DNA from: Pseudoxanthomonas suwonensis 11-1
GTDB lineage: Bacteria; Pseudomonadota; Gammaproteobacteria; Xanthomonadales; Xanthomonadaceae
Length of the DNA stretch: 64,000 nt
Direction of reading: 5' to 3'
Assembly (NCBI RefSeq): GCF_000185965.1
Contig: NC_014924.1
Location: forward strand, 2,356,001 to 2,420,000
Shown here: positions 32,130 through 39,773 of the stretch, one piece after another
How positions within the stretch are numbered: position 1 is the stretch's first letter
Layout: every line of letters begins with the position of its first letter
Program-made: the position numbers and the translations under genes
The notes under the pieces: generated by a model
Told to the model about the DNA's origin: nothing
Seen by the model: only the letters and a program-made list of their open reading frames with translations
Databases searched by the model: none

Positions 32130-32768
32130 TCAACCCCGCCGCACCAGGCCGCAGTACACGCCTTCGATGGCGAAGTCCTGGCCCGGATGCACCTCGATCG
32201 GGGCATGGGCCGGATTGCGCGGCAGCAGGCGGATCCGGTCCGCCCCGCGCTGCAGGCGCTTGATGGTCAGCTCGCCATCCACCCGCGCGACCACGGTCTG
32301 GCCGTCGCGGGCCTCGGGGGTGCGGTGCACGCCGACCAGGTCGCCGTCGAGGATCCCGTCCTCGATCATCGAATCGCCCTGCACCCGCAGCAGGTAGTCC
32401 GGCCGCGGCGAGAACAGCCGCCGGTCCAGCCACAGCGCCTCCCCGCCCTCGTCCACCGGCCCCAGCCGGGCCACGCCCTCGGGACTGATCGGCAGGCCCG
32501 CCGCGACCCGGCCCAGCACCGGCAGCGGCAGCAGGTCGGCCCCGCCGCCCGGCAGGCGCAGGCCGCGCTTGCGCCCCGGCACCTGCTCCAGCAGGCCATC
32601 CGCCACCAGCGTCTGGACATGCTTCTGGGCGGCATTGCGCGACGAAAAGCCGAATTCGTCGGCGATCTCCGCCAGGCTGGGCGCACGCCCACCCGCCAGC
32701 TCGCGACGCAGGAAGTCCAGCACGGCAGCGCGCTGGGGCGGCAGGGAGGAAGGATCGTTCGGACTCAT
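32130..32768 (-). CDS. lexA: LexA repressor heading the imuABC operon
   Basis: 212 residues. The N-terminal winged helix (LAEIADEFGFSSRNAAQKHV) differs from the usual LexA recognition helix. The autocleavage bond is A90-G91 (GRVAAGLP), and the serine-lysine dyad is S133 (QGDSMIEDG) and K170 (ELTIKRL). RecA filaments should trigger self-cleavage and derepress the operon. An 18-bp palindrome sits directly in front of the ATG. Cassettes of this order usually carry the second xanthomonad/pseudomonad lexA (lexA2). A GTG in frame seven codons upstream lies in the palindrome and cannot be excluded as start. Confidence 0.94.
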   Translation of the reverse strand: MSPNDPSSLPPQRAAVLDFLRRELAGGRAPSLAEIADEFGFSSRNAAQKHVQTLVADGLLEQVPGRKRGLRLPGGGADLLPLPVLGRVAAGLPISPEGVARLGPVDEGGEALWLDRRLFSPRPDYLLRVQGDSMIEDGILDGDLVGVHRTPEARDGQTVVARVDGELTIKRLQRGADRIRLLPRNPAHAPIEVHPGQDFAIEGVYCGLVRRG

Positions 32769-32769
32769 A

Positions 32770-32787
32770 GGTGTACATTTGTACACC
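32770..32787. promoter_or_regulatory. Palindromic SOS operator at the lexA start
   Basis: GGTGTACA TT TGTACACC is a perfect eight-base inverted repeat with a two-base centre. It begins one base upstream of the lexA start codon, so bound LexA would block initiation itself. The minus strand contains TACAAAT, a possible -10 element, inside the operator. Confidence 0.8.
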
Positions 32788-32831
32788 TTCGCCGTCTCAC
32801 GGGGCGAGAGAGTCCAACAGCCTTTGGGATC

Positions 32832-32918
32832 CGTAGCCCGGATAAGGCCAAAGGCCGCATCCGGGGCCTCGCATATCCGACATCCCAAGCCTCGGGTGCG
32901 CTTTCGCTTCCCCGCTAC
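32832..32918. repeat. REP pair (family A plus degenerate reverse family B)
   Basis: CGTAGCCCGGATAAGGCC...CATCCGGGG at 32832-32866 is a good family A unit. The reverse family B unit at 32891-32918 has lost several bases. The remainder of 32788-33153 contains no other recognised feature. Confidence 0.8.
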
Positions 32919-33153
32919 GCCGCCCGCCGCGTGAAAAGGGGACCTCTTTTTGTGCACCGCAGCACGCTTTACCAAACTGTCATGCAAAACGGCCGGTTTC
33001 TCGACGCGGTCTGAACATTCCACGCGGCAGATTCCAGGCGTGTCCACTCGCCGGACACCACCCGCCGGCAAGGAAGCCAGCGGGTGATCCCGGCGACGTG
33101 ATCCCCCGACGCACCCAGCAGGAGCGGCGCGCCGCAAGGCCGCCGGAGACGAG

Positions 33154-33318
33154 ATGACCGAGCCATTTGGCCCTTCCCACGGCCACGCACTGGACCTGGA
33201 CCGACTCGAACGCCATCTGCCCGAACTGCTCCAGCAGTACGTTCCCGACCCGACCCCGCTGGCCGCCCTCCCCCGCGGCGGCCGAGACGGCGAACCGGCC
33301 CGCCTGCCGGCGGGCTGA
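33154..33318 (+). CDS. Small protein of 54 residues
   Basis: ATG at 33154 is preceded by GGAGACGAG, a good ribosome binding site. The product starts MTEPFGPSHGHALDLDRLER and continues HLPELLQQYVPDPTPLAALP, an amphipathic helix followed by a Pro/Gly-rich tail. A rho-independent terminator lies 22 bp after the stop. No family recognised. A ribosome site, an intact frame and a terminator together make it a likely real small gene, but codon bias alone cannot prove expression. Confidence 0.6.
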   Translation: MTEPFGPSHGHALDLDRLERHLPELLQQYVPDPTPLAALPRGGRDGEPARLPAG

Positions 33319-33340
33319 CCCGAACCTCCCTGTTCCCTCG

Positions 33341-33366
33341 AGCCGGCCCTGGCCGGCTTTCTTTTT
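33341..33366 (+). terminator. Terminator after the 54-residue gene
   Basis: AGCCGGCCCTGGCCGGCT (33341-33358) followed by TTCTTTTT. Confidence 0.85.
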
Positions 33367-33381
33367 GCCCGCGATCCGGCG

Positions 33382-33903
33382 TTACGGGCGCGCCAGCTGC
33401 CAATGGCCCCCCTCGTCGACCAGACCATCGCCGGCCGAGCGCTGCGCGCCGAGGTCGCCGGCATAGCGGTACAGCGGCTGCCCACGCCAGGTGACGTGCC
33501 CCCCATCGGCGCGGTCCAGCGAACCCACGCCATCCCCACCGACGCCCCCTGTCGCCTGCAGCTGGCCCTGGCCCAGCACCGGCGGCCACACGCCCTCGCA
33601 GGCCTGGTCGCACTTGCTGCCGTCGACGTTGCCTTCCAGGTAGTACAGCGAGGCGCCACTGGCATCCACCAGGTGCGGCGCCGGCTCCTGCTCGATCGCC
33701 AGCTGCACCACCCGGTTGCCGCCTTCGGATGAAACCGGAGCCCCGGCCGCATCACCGCGCACCGCGGCACCGGCCGCTCCGCGCTCGCCGGTGGTATTCG
33801 GGTCGTTCTCGTCCGGCGGCGCGGCCTGGTACCCGCAGGCCGCCAGCGACAGCGCAGCCAGCAGCGGAACGGCGACACGGATCCCATGGACATGCATTCG
33901 CAT
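33382..33903 (-). CDS. COG4315-type lipoprotein (secreted Y-x-x-x-D repeat family)
   Basis: 173 residues. The signal peptide ends at lipobox SLAAC. Two family repeats are visible: ASLYYLEGNVDGSKCDQACE ending VWPPVL, and QPLYRYAGDLGAQRSAGDGL ending GGHWQL. The C-x-x-x-C between them is conserved. The biochemical role of this widespread family is unknown; proteins are envelope-bound. The ATG at 33903 could be replaced by one at 33897. Confidence 0.88.
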   Translation of the reverse strand: MRMHVHGIRVAVPLLAALSLAACGYQAAPPDENDPNTTGERGAAGAAVRGDAAGAPVSSEGGNRVVQLAIEQEPAPHLVDASGASLYYLEGNVDGSKCDQACEGVWPPVLGQGQLQATGGVGGDGVGSLDRADGGHVTWRGQPLYRYAGDLGAQRSAGDGLVDEGGHWQLARP

Positions 33904-34135
33904 CGGGCGACTCCTTCTTCGGTGGGTATTCCGCCCATGGAAACGCCGCGCCACGAATGACCCGATGAAGGAACCGTGCACGCCCGATGAAACGCACAAC
34001 ACGCGCATTGAACTTCCATTTCACCGGGATTGGACCGCCAGCCAATGCACCAGGGTCCAGCATGGCCTCATGTTGCGCGTTGGCCGGGCACGCAACCCCA
34101 CCCATTCCCGGCGGCAGACGGAAGGAGCATCCGCC

Positions 34136-34642
34136 ATGGCGGTCAAGACCATCGAAGAACTCTTCATCCACGAGCTTTCGGATATCTACAGCGCCGAGAA
34201 GCAGCTGACCAAGGCGCTGCCGCGTCTGGCGCGCGCCGCCGACAACGAGGAGCTGGCCGAAGGCTTCCGACTGCACCTGGAGGAAACCCAGGGCCAGATC
34301 GAACGCATCGACCAGATCGTCGACCTGCTGGACATCCGCCTCAAGCGCATCAAGTGCGCGGCAATGGAAGGCCTGATCGAGGAAGGCAAGGAAGTGATCG
34401 ACGCGATCGAAGCCGGCCCGCTGCGCGATGCCGCCCTGATCGGCGGCGCGCAGAAGGTCGAGCACTACGAGATCGCGGCCTACGGCACCCTCGCCGCCCT
34501 GGCCAAGCAGCTCGGCTACAAGGACGCGCTGCCGCTGATCCTCGAGACCCTCGAGGAGGAAAAGGCCACCGACGAGAAGCTGACCCTGCTCGCCGAGCAG
34601 GGCGGCAACCAGCGCGCAGCACAGCAGCGCGACGCCGCCTGA
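34136..34642 (+). CDS. YciE/YciF-family ferritin-like protein (DUF892)
   Basis: 168 residues. The chain is all-helical, with MAVKTIEELFIHELSDIYSA, EKQLTKALPRLARAADNEEL, and E/H positions (LEETQGQIERI, QKVEHYEIAAYGTLAALAKQ, LEETLEEEK-type) giving the di-iron ligand pattern of DUF892 four-helix bundles. Such proteins are induced in stationary phase or osmotic stress. AAGGAG lies upstream. The gene precedes a DUF4142 lipoprotein of related ferritin-like fold; both may form one stress unit. Confidence 0.92.
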   Translation: MAVKTIEELFIHELSDIYSAEKQLTKALPRLARAADNEELAEGFRLHLEETQGQIERIDQIVDLLDIRLKRIKCAAMEGLIEEGKEVIDAIEAGPLRDAALIGGAQKVEHYEIAAYGTLAALAKQLGYKDALPLILETLEEEKATDEKLTLLAEQGGNQRAAQQRDAA

Positions 34643-34764
34643 CACACCCTCATCGCCTCCGCCACGGCGTTTTTCATGCTCCCCTCGCCGTGGTTGCCGG
34701 CGCCGGCCAACTCTCTCCCGGCCGGTGACCGGCACTTCTTATTTCCCTAACCGACGGAGTTCCA

Positions 34765-35394
34765 ATGAACCACATCAAACGCATCGCCACCCCGGCCCTG
34801 CTTGCCATCGCCATCGCGAGCCTGACCGCCTGCGGCAACAATGACCGCAACGACGCCGACATGGATCCGGCAGTCACGGATACCACCGCCGATACCGCGG
34901 CGCAGACCGGCACCGGCATGGATCCGGCGCTGGGCGACAACAACAACACCGCCAACCCGGACGAGGCCGCCGCCCTGGGCGTTCTGAACGCGATCAACGA
35001 ACACGAGATCGCCACCAGCGAGCAGGCCCTGGCCAAGGGCGTCACCGGCCCGGTCGCCGACTACGCGCGGATGATGATCGACCAGCACGGCCAGAACCGC
35101 ACCCAGACCAGCGCCCTCGGCGCCGACGCCGATGCCCAGGACGCCCAGGCCCAGCGCCAGCAGGCCGAGCAGGAGCGCGCGGCCCTCGACCAGCTCGAGG
35201 GCGAGGCCTACAGCAAGGCCTATGTCGACGCGATGGTGAAGGGCCACGGTGACGCCCTGACCGCCCTCGACCAGAAGCTGATCCCCGCCGCCGAGCGCGA
35301 GGAAGTCCGCCGGCACCTGACCACCACCCGCGAACACGTGGCCCAGCACCTGGAGCAGGCCCGCGCCCTGCAGTCGGGTACATCGGGCGAGTAA
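34765..35394 (+). CDS. DUF4142 ferritin-like lipoprotein
   Basis: 209 residues. The signal peptide has lipobox LTAC, followed by a disordered Asp/Thr-rich stretch (about 25-68) and a helical DUF4142 core (LGVLNAINEHEIATSEQALA, DYARMMIDQHGQNRTQTSAL, YVDAMVKGHGDALTALDQKL). His and Glu positions fit a ferritin-like four-helix bundle. Function is unknown; periplasmic stress or metal handling is a guess from fold. Ends with a terminator. Confidence 0.9.
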   Translation: MNHIKRIATPALLAIAIASLTACGNNDRNDADMDPAVTDTTADTAAQTGTGMDPALGDNNNTANPDEAAALGVLNAINEHEIATSEQALAKGVTGPVADYARMMIDQHGQNRTQTSALGADADAQDAQAQRQQAEQERAALDQLEGEAYSKAYVDAMVKGHGDALTALDQKLIPAAEREEVRRHLTTTREHVAQHLEQARALQSGTSGE

Positions 35395-35416
35395 GCAGTA
35401 GGTAGCAGAGCAATTG

Positions 35417-35447
35417 AAGGCCGCGGCACTCCGGTGTCGCGGCCTTT
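35417..35447 (+). terminator. Terminator of the DUF4142 gene
   Basis: AAGGCCGCG and CGCGGCCTT arms enclose a 12-base loop, followed by TCTG. Confidence 0.75.
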
Positions 35448-36052
35448 CTGCTTCTGCTGCTGCGAAATCCACCGTTGGCGTCAACGGGTTCGCGCCACGG
35501 TGCTTGCCCGATGCCCGCCTCCGCCCCTCCTGGCTTGAGTCGAGGCGCGACCCGGAGCGGAGCTGGAACGGGACCCGGTGCACGAGCCCATGGCCCGATG
35601 CGGCGAAAGACCATGTCCCCGCGCCACTGGCGCGCATGCCTCGAACGCCTGCATCCCATGGACACGGCCGGGGCGCGGTGCGGGGGTGGCGAGGGTCGGA
35701 ACCCGACGCCTCCTGGACGACGGCGAAACCGCCCCTGCCAGGCTCCTTAGCAACACTCAGCCCAATCACTCCACCCGCTCAATAACGACTCGCTATCGCG
35801 CGATACAACTGCTTCTGTCTGGTTCATCAGCGGGAGCCGCGCAATCGCACATGCATAAGCCGATAACACGCCGGCATAACGCCCGGTCATGGCGCAACGA
35901 GCGAAACCCTTGTTTCCCGGCACTTTCCCGCAACTGAACCAGCATTCGTAAAACAGCATTCACTCCGCAAAGCGCACCCAGCTAACGCGCTGTTGGCGAC
36001 ACTGGCCTTGCACCGTGGCACTCCCGCCATGGCTTCCGAGAGGAAATTCACA
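35448..36052. other. Long intergenic region
   Basis: About 600 bp without a convincing gene. The left 300 bp are GC-rich; the right 250 bp (about 35745-35990) are clearly lower in GC than the surroundings and hold several AT-rich hexamers, so they probably contain the promoter of the Q-rich gene. No tRNA, repeat family or small-RNA motif was recognised. Confidence 0.5.
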
Positions 36053-36277
36053 ATGGGCACCCAGCAGCAGAACCAGGACCAGCAGAAGCGCCAGCAGCAG
36101 GACCAGCCGGGTCAGCAGCAGCACCAGCAGGGCCAGCAGGACCAGAACGAGCGCCAGAACCAGAACCAGCAGCAGCAGGACAACCAGCAGGGACAGAACC
36201 AGCAGCAACAGCAGCAGGATCGCCAGGACCAGAAGGACCAGAAGGACCAGCAGGGTCGCGGCAACCAGCAGCGCTGA
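36053..36277 (+). CDS. Glutamine-rich low-complexity protein
   Basis: 74 residues from the ATG at 36053, preceded by GAGAGGAAA; in-frame ATGs further upstream lack such a site. The product is built almost only from Gln, Asn, Asp, Lys, Arg and Gly (for example QQQQQQDRQDQKDQKDQQGR), with no hydrophobic core and no Cys, Trp, Phe or Leu. It must be intrinsically disordered and highly soluble. CAG codons dominate. A terminator follows 24 bp after the stop. A desiccation- or osmotic-stress hydrophilin-like role is a guess. Confidence 0.7.
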   Translation: MGTQQQNQDQQKRQQQDQPGQQQHQQGQQDQNERQNQNQQQQDNQQGQNQQQQQQDRQDQKDQKDQQGRGNQQR

Positions 36278-36300
36278 TTCCGGCAGCCAACCGGACCATC

Positions 36301-36328
36301 AAGGGGCTCCCACGCGGGAGCCCTTCTT
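36301..36328 (+). terminator. Terminator of the Q-rich gene
   Basis: AAGGGGCTCCC, ACG loop and CGGGAGCCCTT, followed by CTTC. Confidence 0.82.
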
Positions 36329-36475
36329 CATGGACGCGGGCGCCGTCTTCGTGAGCCACGCATCAAGCGCACGCTGGCCTGCCTGCAAGCACTGCAGGCA
36401 CCAGCCCATGCGGGATCGCATCCGCTACCCAGGCACGCGCGCAGGCTCACGCCATGACCCATCCGCGGAGCAGCG

Positions 36476-36530
36476 ATGAAGATCCACCACCTCAAACTGC
36501 ATCTCCACCTGCCCACTGGGTGGCCACCTG
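36476..36530 (+). pseudogene. Displaced 5' end of the metallo-beta-lactamase gene (frameshift)
   Basis: ATG 36476 has GGAG upstream and encodes MKIHHL, the usual start of this family. Then the frame runs into unrelated residues. Removing one A from the AAA at 36494-36496 restores NCISTCPLGGHLMDGRTPG, joining exactly to the downstream frame. This is either a real one-base insertion or a sequencing error. Confidence 0.75.
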
Positions 36531-37331
36531 ATGGATGGACGCACCCCGGGCGTCCTCAGCCGTGCGGCACTGGCCTGCCATTGCCTGCTGGTGGAGACCG
36601 GCGATCGCCTGGTGCTGGTGGACACCGGCCTGGGCCTGCGCGACGTGGCCCACCCGCGCGACCGGCTGAGCGCGTTCTTCCTCGGCCTGCTTTCGCCGGA
36701 CCTGCGTGCGGAGATGACCGCGGCGCGCCAGATCGTGGCGCTGGGCTACACCCCCGCCGACGTGACCGACATCGTCCTGACCCACCTGGACTTCGACCAC
36801 GCCGGCGGCCTGGACGACTTCCCCAACGCCACCGTGCACCTGCGTGCCATCGAGCAGGAGGCGGCCGCGCGCCAGCGGACCTGGCTGGACCGCCAGCGCT
36901 TCCGGCCGCAGCAGTGGGGGTCGCGCGGGCGCTGGCTCACGTATGACGACGCGCGCACCGACAGCTGGATGGGTTTGGACGCGGTGTCTGGCCTGCGCGG
37001 CCTGCCGCCGGAGATCCTGATGGTGCATCTGCCTGGCCATACCCACGGCCATGCCGGCGTGGCGATCCGGCGCGACCACGACTGGCTACTGCTGGCCGGC
37101 GATGCCTACTTCGATGCCCGCGAGATGCATGCGCGACCGTGCTGCACCCCCGGCCTGCGCTTCTACCAGTGGATGATGGAGAAGGACCGCCGTGCCCGGC
37201 TGCACAACCGTGACCGCCTGCGCGAACTGGCCCTGCGCGAGCAGCAGCTGACTCTGTTCTGCTCGCACGACCCGGGCCAGTTCGAGGCGCTGGCCGGGCG
37301 GCGCATCGGGGATCCACTGGTGCGCCTGTAG
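36531..37331 (+). CDS. MBL-fold metallohydrolase (N-acyl-homoserine-lactonase-like family), 5' frameshifted
   Basis: 266 residues from the first ATG in this frame. Metal-binding motifs are intact: THLDFDHAGG (H-x-D-H), HLPGHTHGHAG (third His), LAGDAYFDA (bridging Asp) and FCSHDPGQ (last His). The family includes quorum-quenching lactonases and related hydrolases; substrate unproven. The true N-terminus (MKIHHLN...) lies in another frame upstream because of one extra A at 36494-36496. The ATG used here has no ribosome site, so expression may be impaired. The TAG stop is the start of a REP element. Confidence 0.85.
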   Translation: MDGRTPGVLSRAALACHCLLVETGDRLVLVDTGLGLRDVAHPRDRLSAFFLGLLSPDLRAEMTAARQIVALGYTPADVTDIVLTHLDFDHAGGLDDFPNATVHLRAIEQEAAARQRTWLDRQRFRPQQWGSRGRWLTYDDARTDSWMGLDAVSGLRGLPPEILMVHLPGHTHGHAGVAIRRDHDWLLLAGDAYFDAREMHARPCCTPGLRFYQWMMEKDRRARLHNRDRLRELALREQQLTLFCSHDPGQFEALAGRRIGDPLVRL

Positions 37332-37360
37332 CCCGGATAAGGACGAAGGCCGCATCCAGG
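37327..37360 (+). repeat. REP element, family A, containing the stop codon of the MBL gene
   Basis: TGTAGCCCGGATAAGG followed by ACGAAGGCCGCATCC; bases 37329-37331 are the TAG stop. Confidence 0.85.
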
Positions 37361-37465
37361 CGAGCCGGGTGAGAGGACGCGTTGGCTGTAGCGCTACAGG
37401 GACTGGCGAGAAACTCTTGCAACCAACCCTCGCCTGCCCTGTTCCGGGGGAGAGAAGGAATCGCA

Positions 37466-38896
37466 TCAGGCCTGCGGCCTCGCCTCGACCTTCGGCTCCG
37501 TCACCTCATGCCCTGCCTCCGCACGGCCGGCCATCTCGGCCCCGGCGTGGGGCGCCAGCTTGCGCATCTCGATGATCGAGATGGCGGAAATCACGCCCAC
37601 GGTGAGGAAGGCGAACATGAAGGTCACCGGGTCGCCGTCCTCGCGGCCGGTGAGCGTGCCCGCCATGCTCAGCGCGTAGCCGCCGATGGTCACGCCCAGC
37701 GCCAGCGCGACCTGCTGCGCCACCGCGGCCAGGCTGCTGGCCTGGCTCATGCGCTCCTGGCTGATGTCGGCATAGGCGATGGCGTTGATGCTGGTGAACT
37801 GCAGGGAACGGAAGCAGCCGCTGGCCAGCAGCACGCCCACCATCAGCCAGTACGGCGTATCGGCGCGGAACAGGCCGAACCCTGCCAGCAGGGCCGAGGC
37901 CAACAGGCCGTTCCACACCAGTACCGGGCGGAAGCCGAACTGGTGCAGTACGCGCGGCGCGACCACCTTCATGAACATCGCGCCGGCGGTCGAAGTGAAC
38001 GTGACCAGTCCCGACTGCAGCGGATCCAGGCCGAACCCGAGCTGCAGCATCAGCGGCAACAGGAAGGGCGTGGCACCGATGCCGATACGGAACAGTGAAC
38101 CGCCCAGCACGCCGGCGCGATAGGTCGGGATGCGCAGCAGGTCCAGGCACAGCAGCGGCTGCGGATGGTTGCGCGCATGCCGCACGTAGGCGAACACCAG
38201 GGCGAAGCCGACCACGATCACCAGCGACGTCGCCGCGCCCGGCATCAACCCGCGGCCGATCGCCGACAGGCCGAACATCGCCAGGCCCAGGCCACTGGCC
38301 GAAAGCATGAAGCCGCGCCAGTCCATCTTCGCTACCGGCTGGCGCAGGTCCGGCACGAAGCGCCACGCCAGCCACATGCCCAGCAGGCCCATCGGCAGGT
38401 TGATGAGGAAGATGAAACGCCAGTGCGTGTACGTGGTGATCGCGCCACCCAGCACCGGCCCGAGGATCGGCCCCAGCATCGCCGGCACCGTCAACCAGCT
38501 CAACGCCCGCACCAGCTCGGCCTTCTCGATGCTGCGCAGCAGGACCAGGCGCCCCACCGGCACCATCATCGCCCCGCCCACGCCCTGCACGAAGCGCCCG
38601 GCTACCAGCGTGCCCAGGCCGCTGCTGGCCGCACAGAACAGCGAGCCAAGCAGGAATACCGCGATCGCGCCGACGAAGATCCGGCGCGCGCCATAACGGT
38701 CTGCAACCCAGCCACTGACCGGAATGAACACGGCCAGCGCCAGCATGTAGGTGGTCAGCGCCAGCTTCAGCGCCACCGGCTCGGTCCCCAGCTCGGCCGC
38801 GATCTGCGGCAGCGAAGTGGAAATCGCCGTCGAATCCATGTTCTCGATGAACAGGGCGGTGGCGATGATGAGCGGTAGACGACGCTGCGGACTCAC
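37466..38896 (-). CDS. DHA2-family MFS drug transporter (HsrA/MdtD-like)
   Basis: 476 residues from a GTG at 38896. About 14 membrane segments, as in DHA2 proton antiporters. TM1 has IENMDSTAISTSLPQIAAEL (motif D1), motif A is GWVADRYGARRIFVGA, and motif C is PAMLGPILGPVLGGAI. The C-terminal tail is hydrophilic and Glu-rich. Substrate unknown; multidrug or amino-acid/nucleoside export occurs in the family. It is monocistronic as far as visible. Confidence 0.9.
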   Translation of the reverse strand: MSPQRRLPLIIATALFIENMDSTAISTSLPQIAAELGTEPVALKLALTTYMLALAVFIPVSGWVADRYGARRIFVGAIAVFLLGSLFCAASSGLGTLVAGRFVQGVGGAMMVPVGRLVLLRSIEKAELVRALSWLTVPAMLGPILGPVLGGAITTYTHWRFIFLINLPMGLLGMWLAWRFVPDLRQPVAKMDWRGFMLSASGLGLAMFGLSAIGRGLMPGAATSLVIVVGFALVFAYVRHARNHPQPLLCLDLLRIPTYRAGVLGGSLFRIGIGATPFLLPLMLQLGFGLDPLQSGLVTFTSTAGAMFMKVVAPRVLHQFGFRPVLVWNGLLASALLAGFGLFRADTPYWLMVGVLLASGCFRSLQFTSINAIAYADISQERMSQASSLAAVAQQVALALGVTIGGYALSMAGTLTGREDGDPVTFMFAFLTVGVISAISIIEMRKLAPHAGAEMAGRAEAGHEVTEPKVEARPQA

Positions 38897-38978
38897 GGGC
38901 CTGCTGGACTCAAGCGGCCCATGATTGTGGCGCCGCCACCGTGAATGTCATGCGCCTGGGCTTCACGGAGGGGCTTGA

Positions 38979-39212
38979 TCACCCGCCCGCAAGACCGCCA
39001 CCGGCGCGGCCCGGGAGCGCGCCGTCGTCCTCGGCATCCGGATCTTCCAGGTCGCCGACCTCGCGGTCGATGCCCGCCTGCGGATCGGTGGCTGGCGCCT
39101 CCGGCAGCGACTCGCCCTCCCCCGCATCCGGCGGCGTGGTGCGGTTGGACTGCGCGCCGTCGCTGGATTCGTTCGGATCCTTCGCCGGATCCTGGTGGTT
39201 GTTCGTGCTCAT
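38979..39212 (-). CDS. Short acidic disordered protein
   Basis: 77 residues (MSTNNHQDPAKDPNESSDGA...), rich in Asp, Glu, Pro and Gly and without hydrophobic core. Ala- and Gly-rich end. Similar short disordered proteins are common in xanthomonads. Function is unknown. ATG with a purine-rich upstream stretch. Confidence 0.6.
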   Translation of the reverse strand: MSTNNHQDPAKDPNESSDGAQSNRTTPPDAGEGESLPEAPATDPQAGIDREVGDLEDPDAEDDGALPGRAGGGLAGG

Positions 39213-39773
39213 GGTCTGTCCTCGTGTGTGGCAACGAGGCTACGGCCAGGCGCGTGAGCGGCGCGCAGTGCAATCACCATTCGATGATGCCGCTGCCTGG
39301 CGCCCTCTCCCACCGGGTGAGAGGGCATGTTGGCCCGGCACCGGCGCGAAGAACGCCGCTGATGGCGTCGGCGAGCCGGTCTGGCAGTCCCCTCAAACAC
39401 CCGCGTCCATGGGCGCGGATCAAACCCAGCCCCGTCCCTTCTCCCACTGGGGAAGGGGGACGGGGGAGAGGGCCGGTTACCAAGGCTGTATCCATCGCGA
39501 AGATGGCGTACCCGGTCGCACTCACGAGAACGACGCACGCTTGTAGCCCGGGTAAGCGAAGCGCACCCGGGGATCGCCATCCGCTACCGCAGCTATACCA
39601 ATGCGACGGCCCCGGATGCGGCCTGCGGCCTTATCCGGGCTACAGGCTTCGCCGGGCGACGGTGGCAGCGCACTTGTAGCCCGGGTAAGCGAAGCGCACC
39701 CGGGGCCGCCATCGCCGAAGATCGCGCGCCGTGGCGGAAACCCGGATGCGGCCTGCGGCCTTATCCGGGCTAC
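39213..39773. repeat. Repeat-filled intergenic region with four REP units
   Basis: A hairpin GCCCTCTCCCACCGGGTGAG... is at about 39302-39328 and a CCCACTGGGGAAGGGGGACG unit at about 39444. Four REP elements follow: family B forward (about 39542-39572), family A reverse (39612-39645), family B forward (39674-39704) and family A reverse (about 39742-39773). The last supplies the stop codon of the MATE gene. No gene is apparent. Confidence 0.8.
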
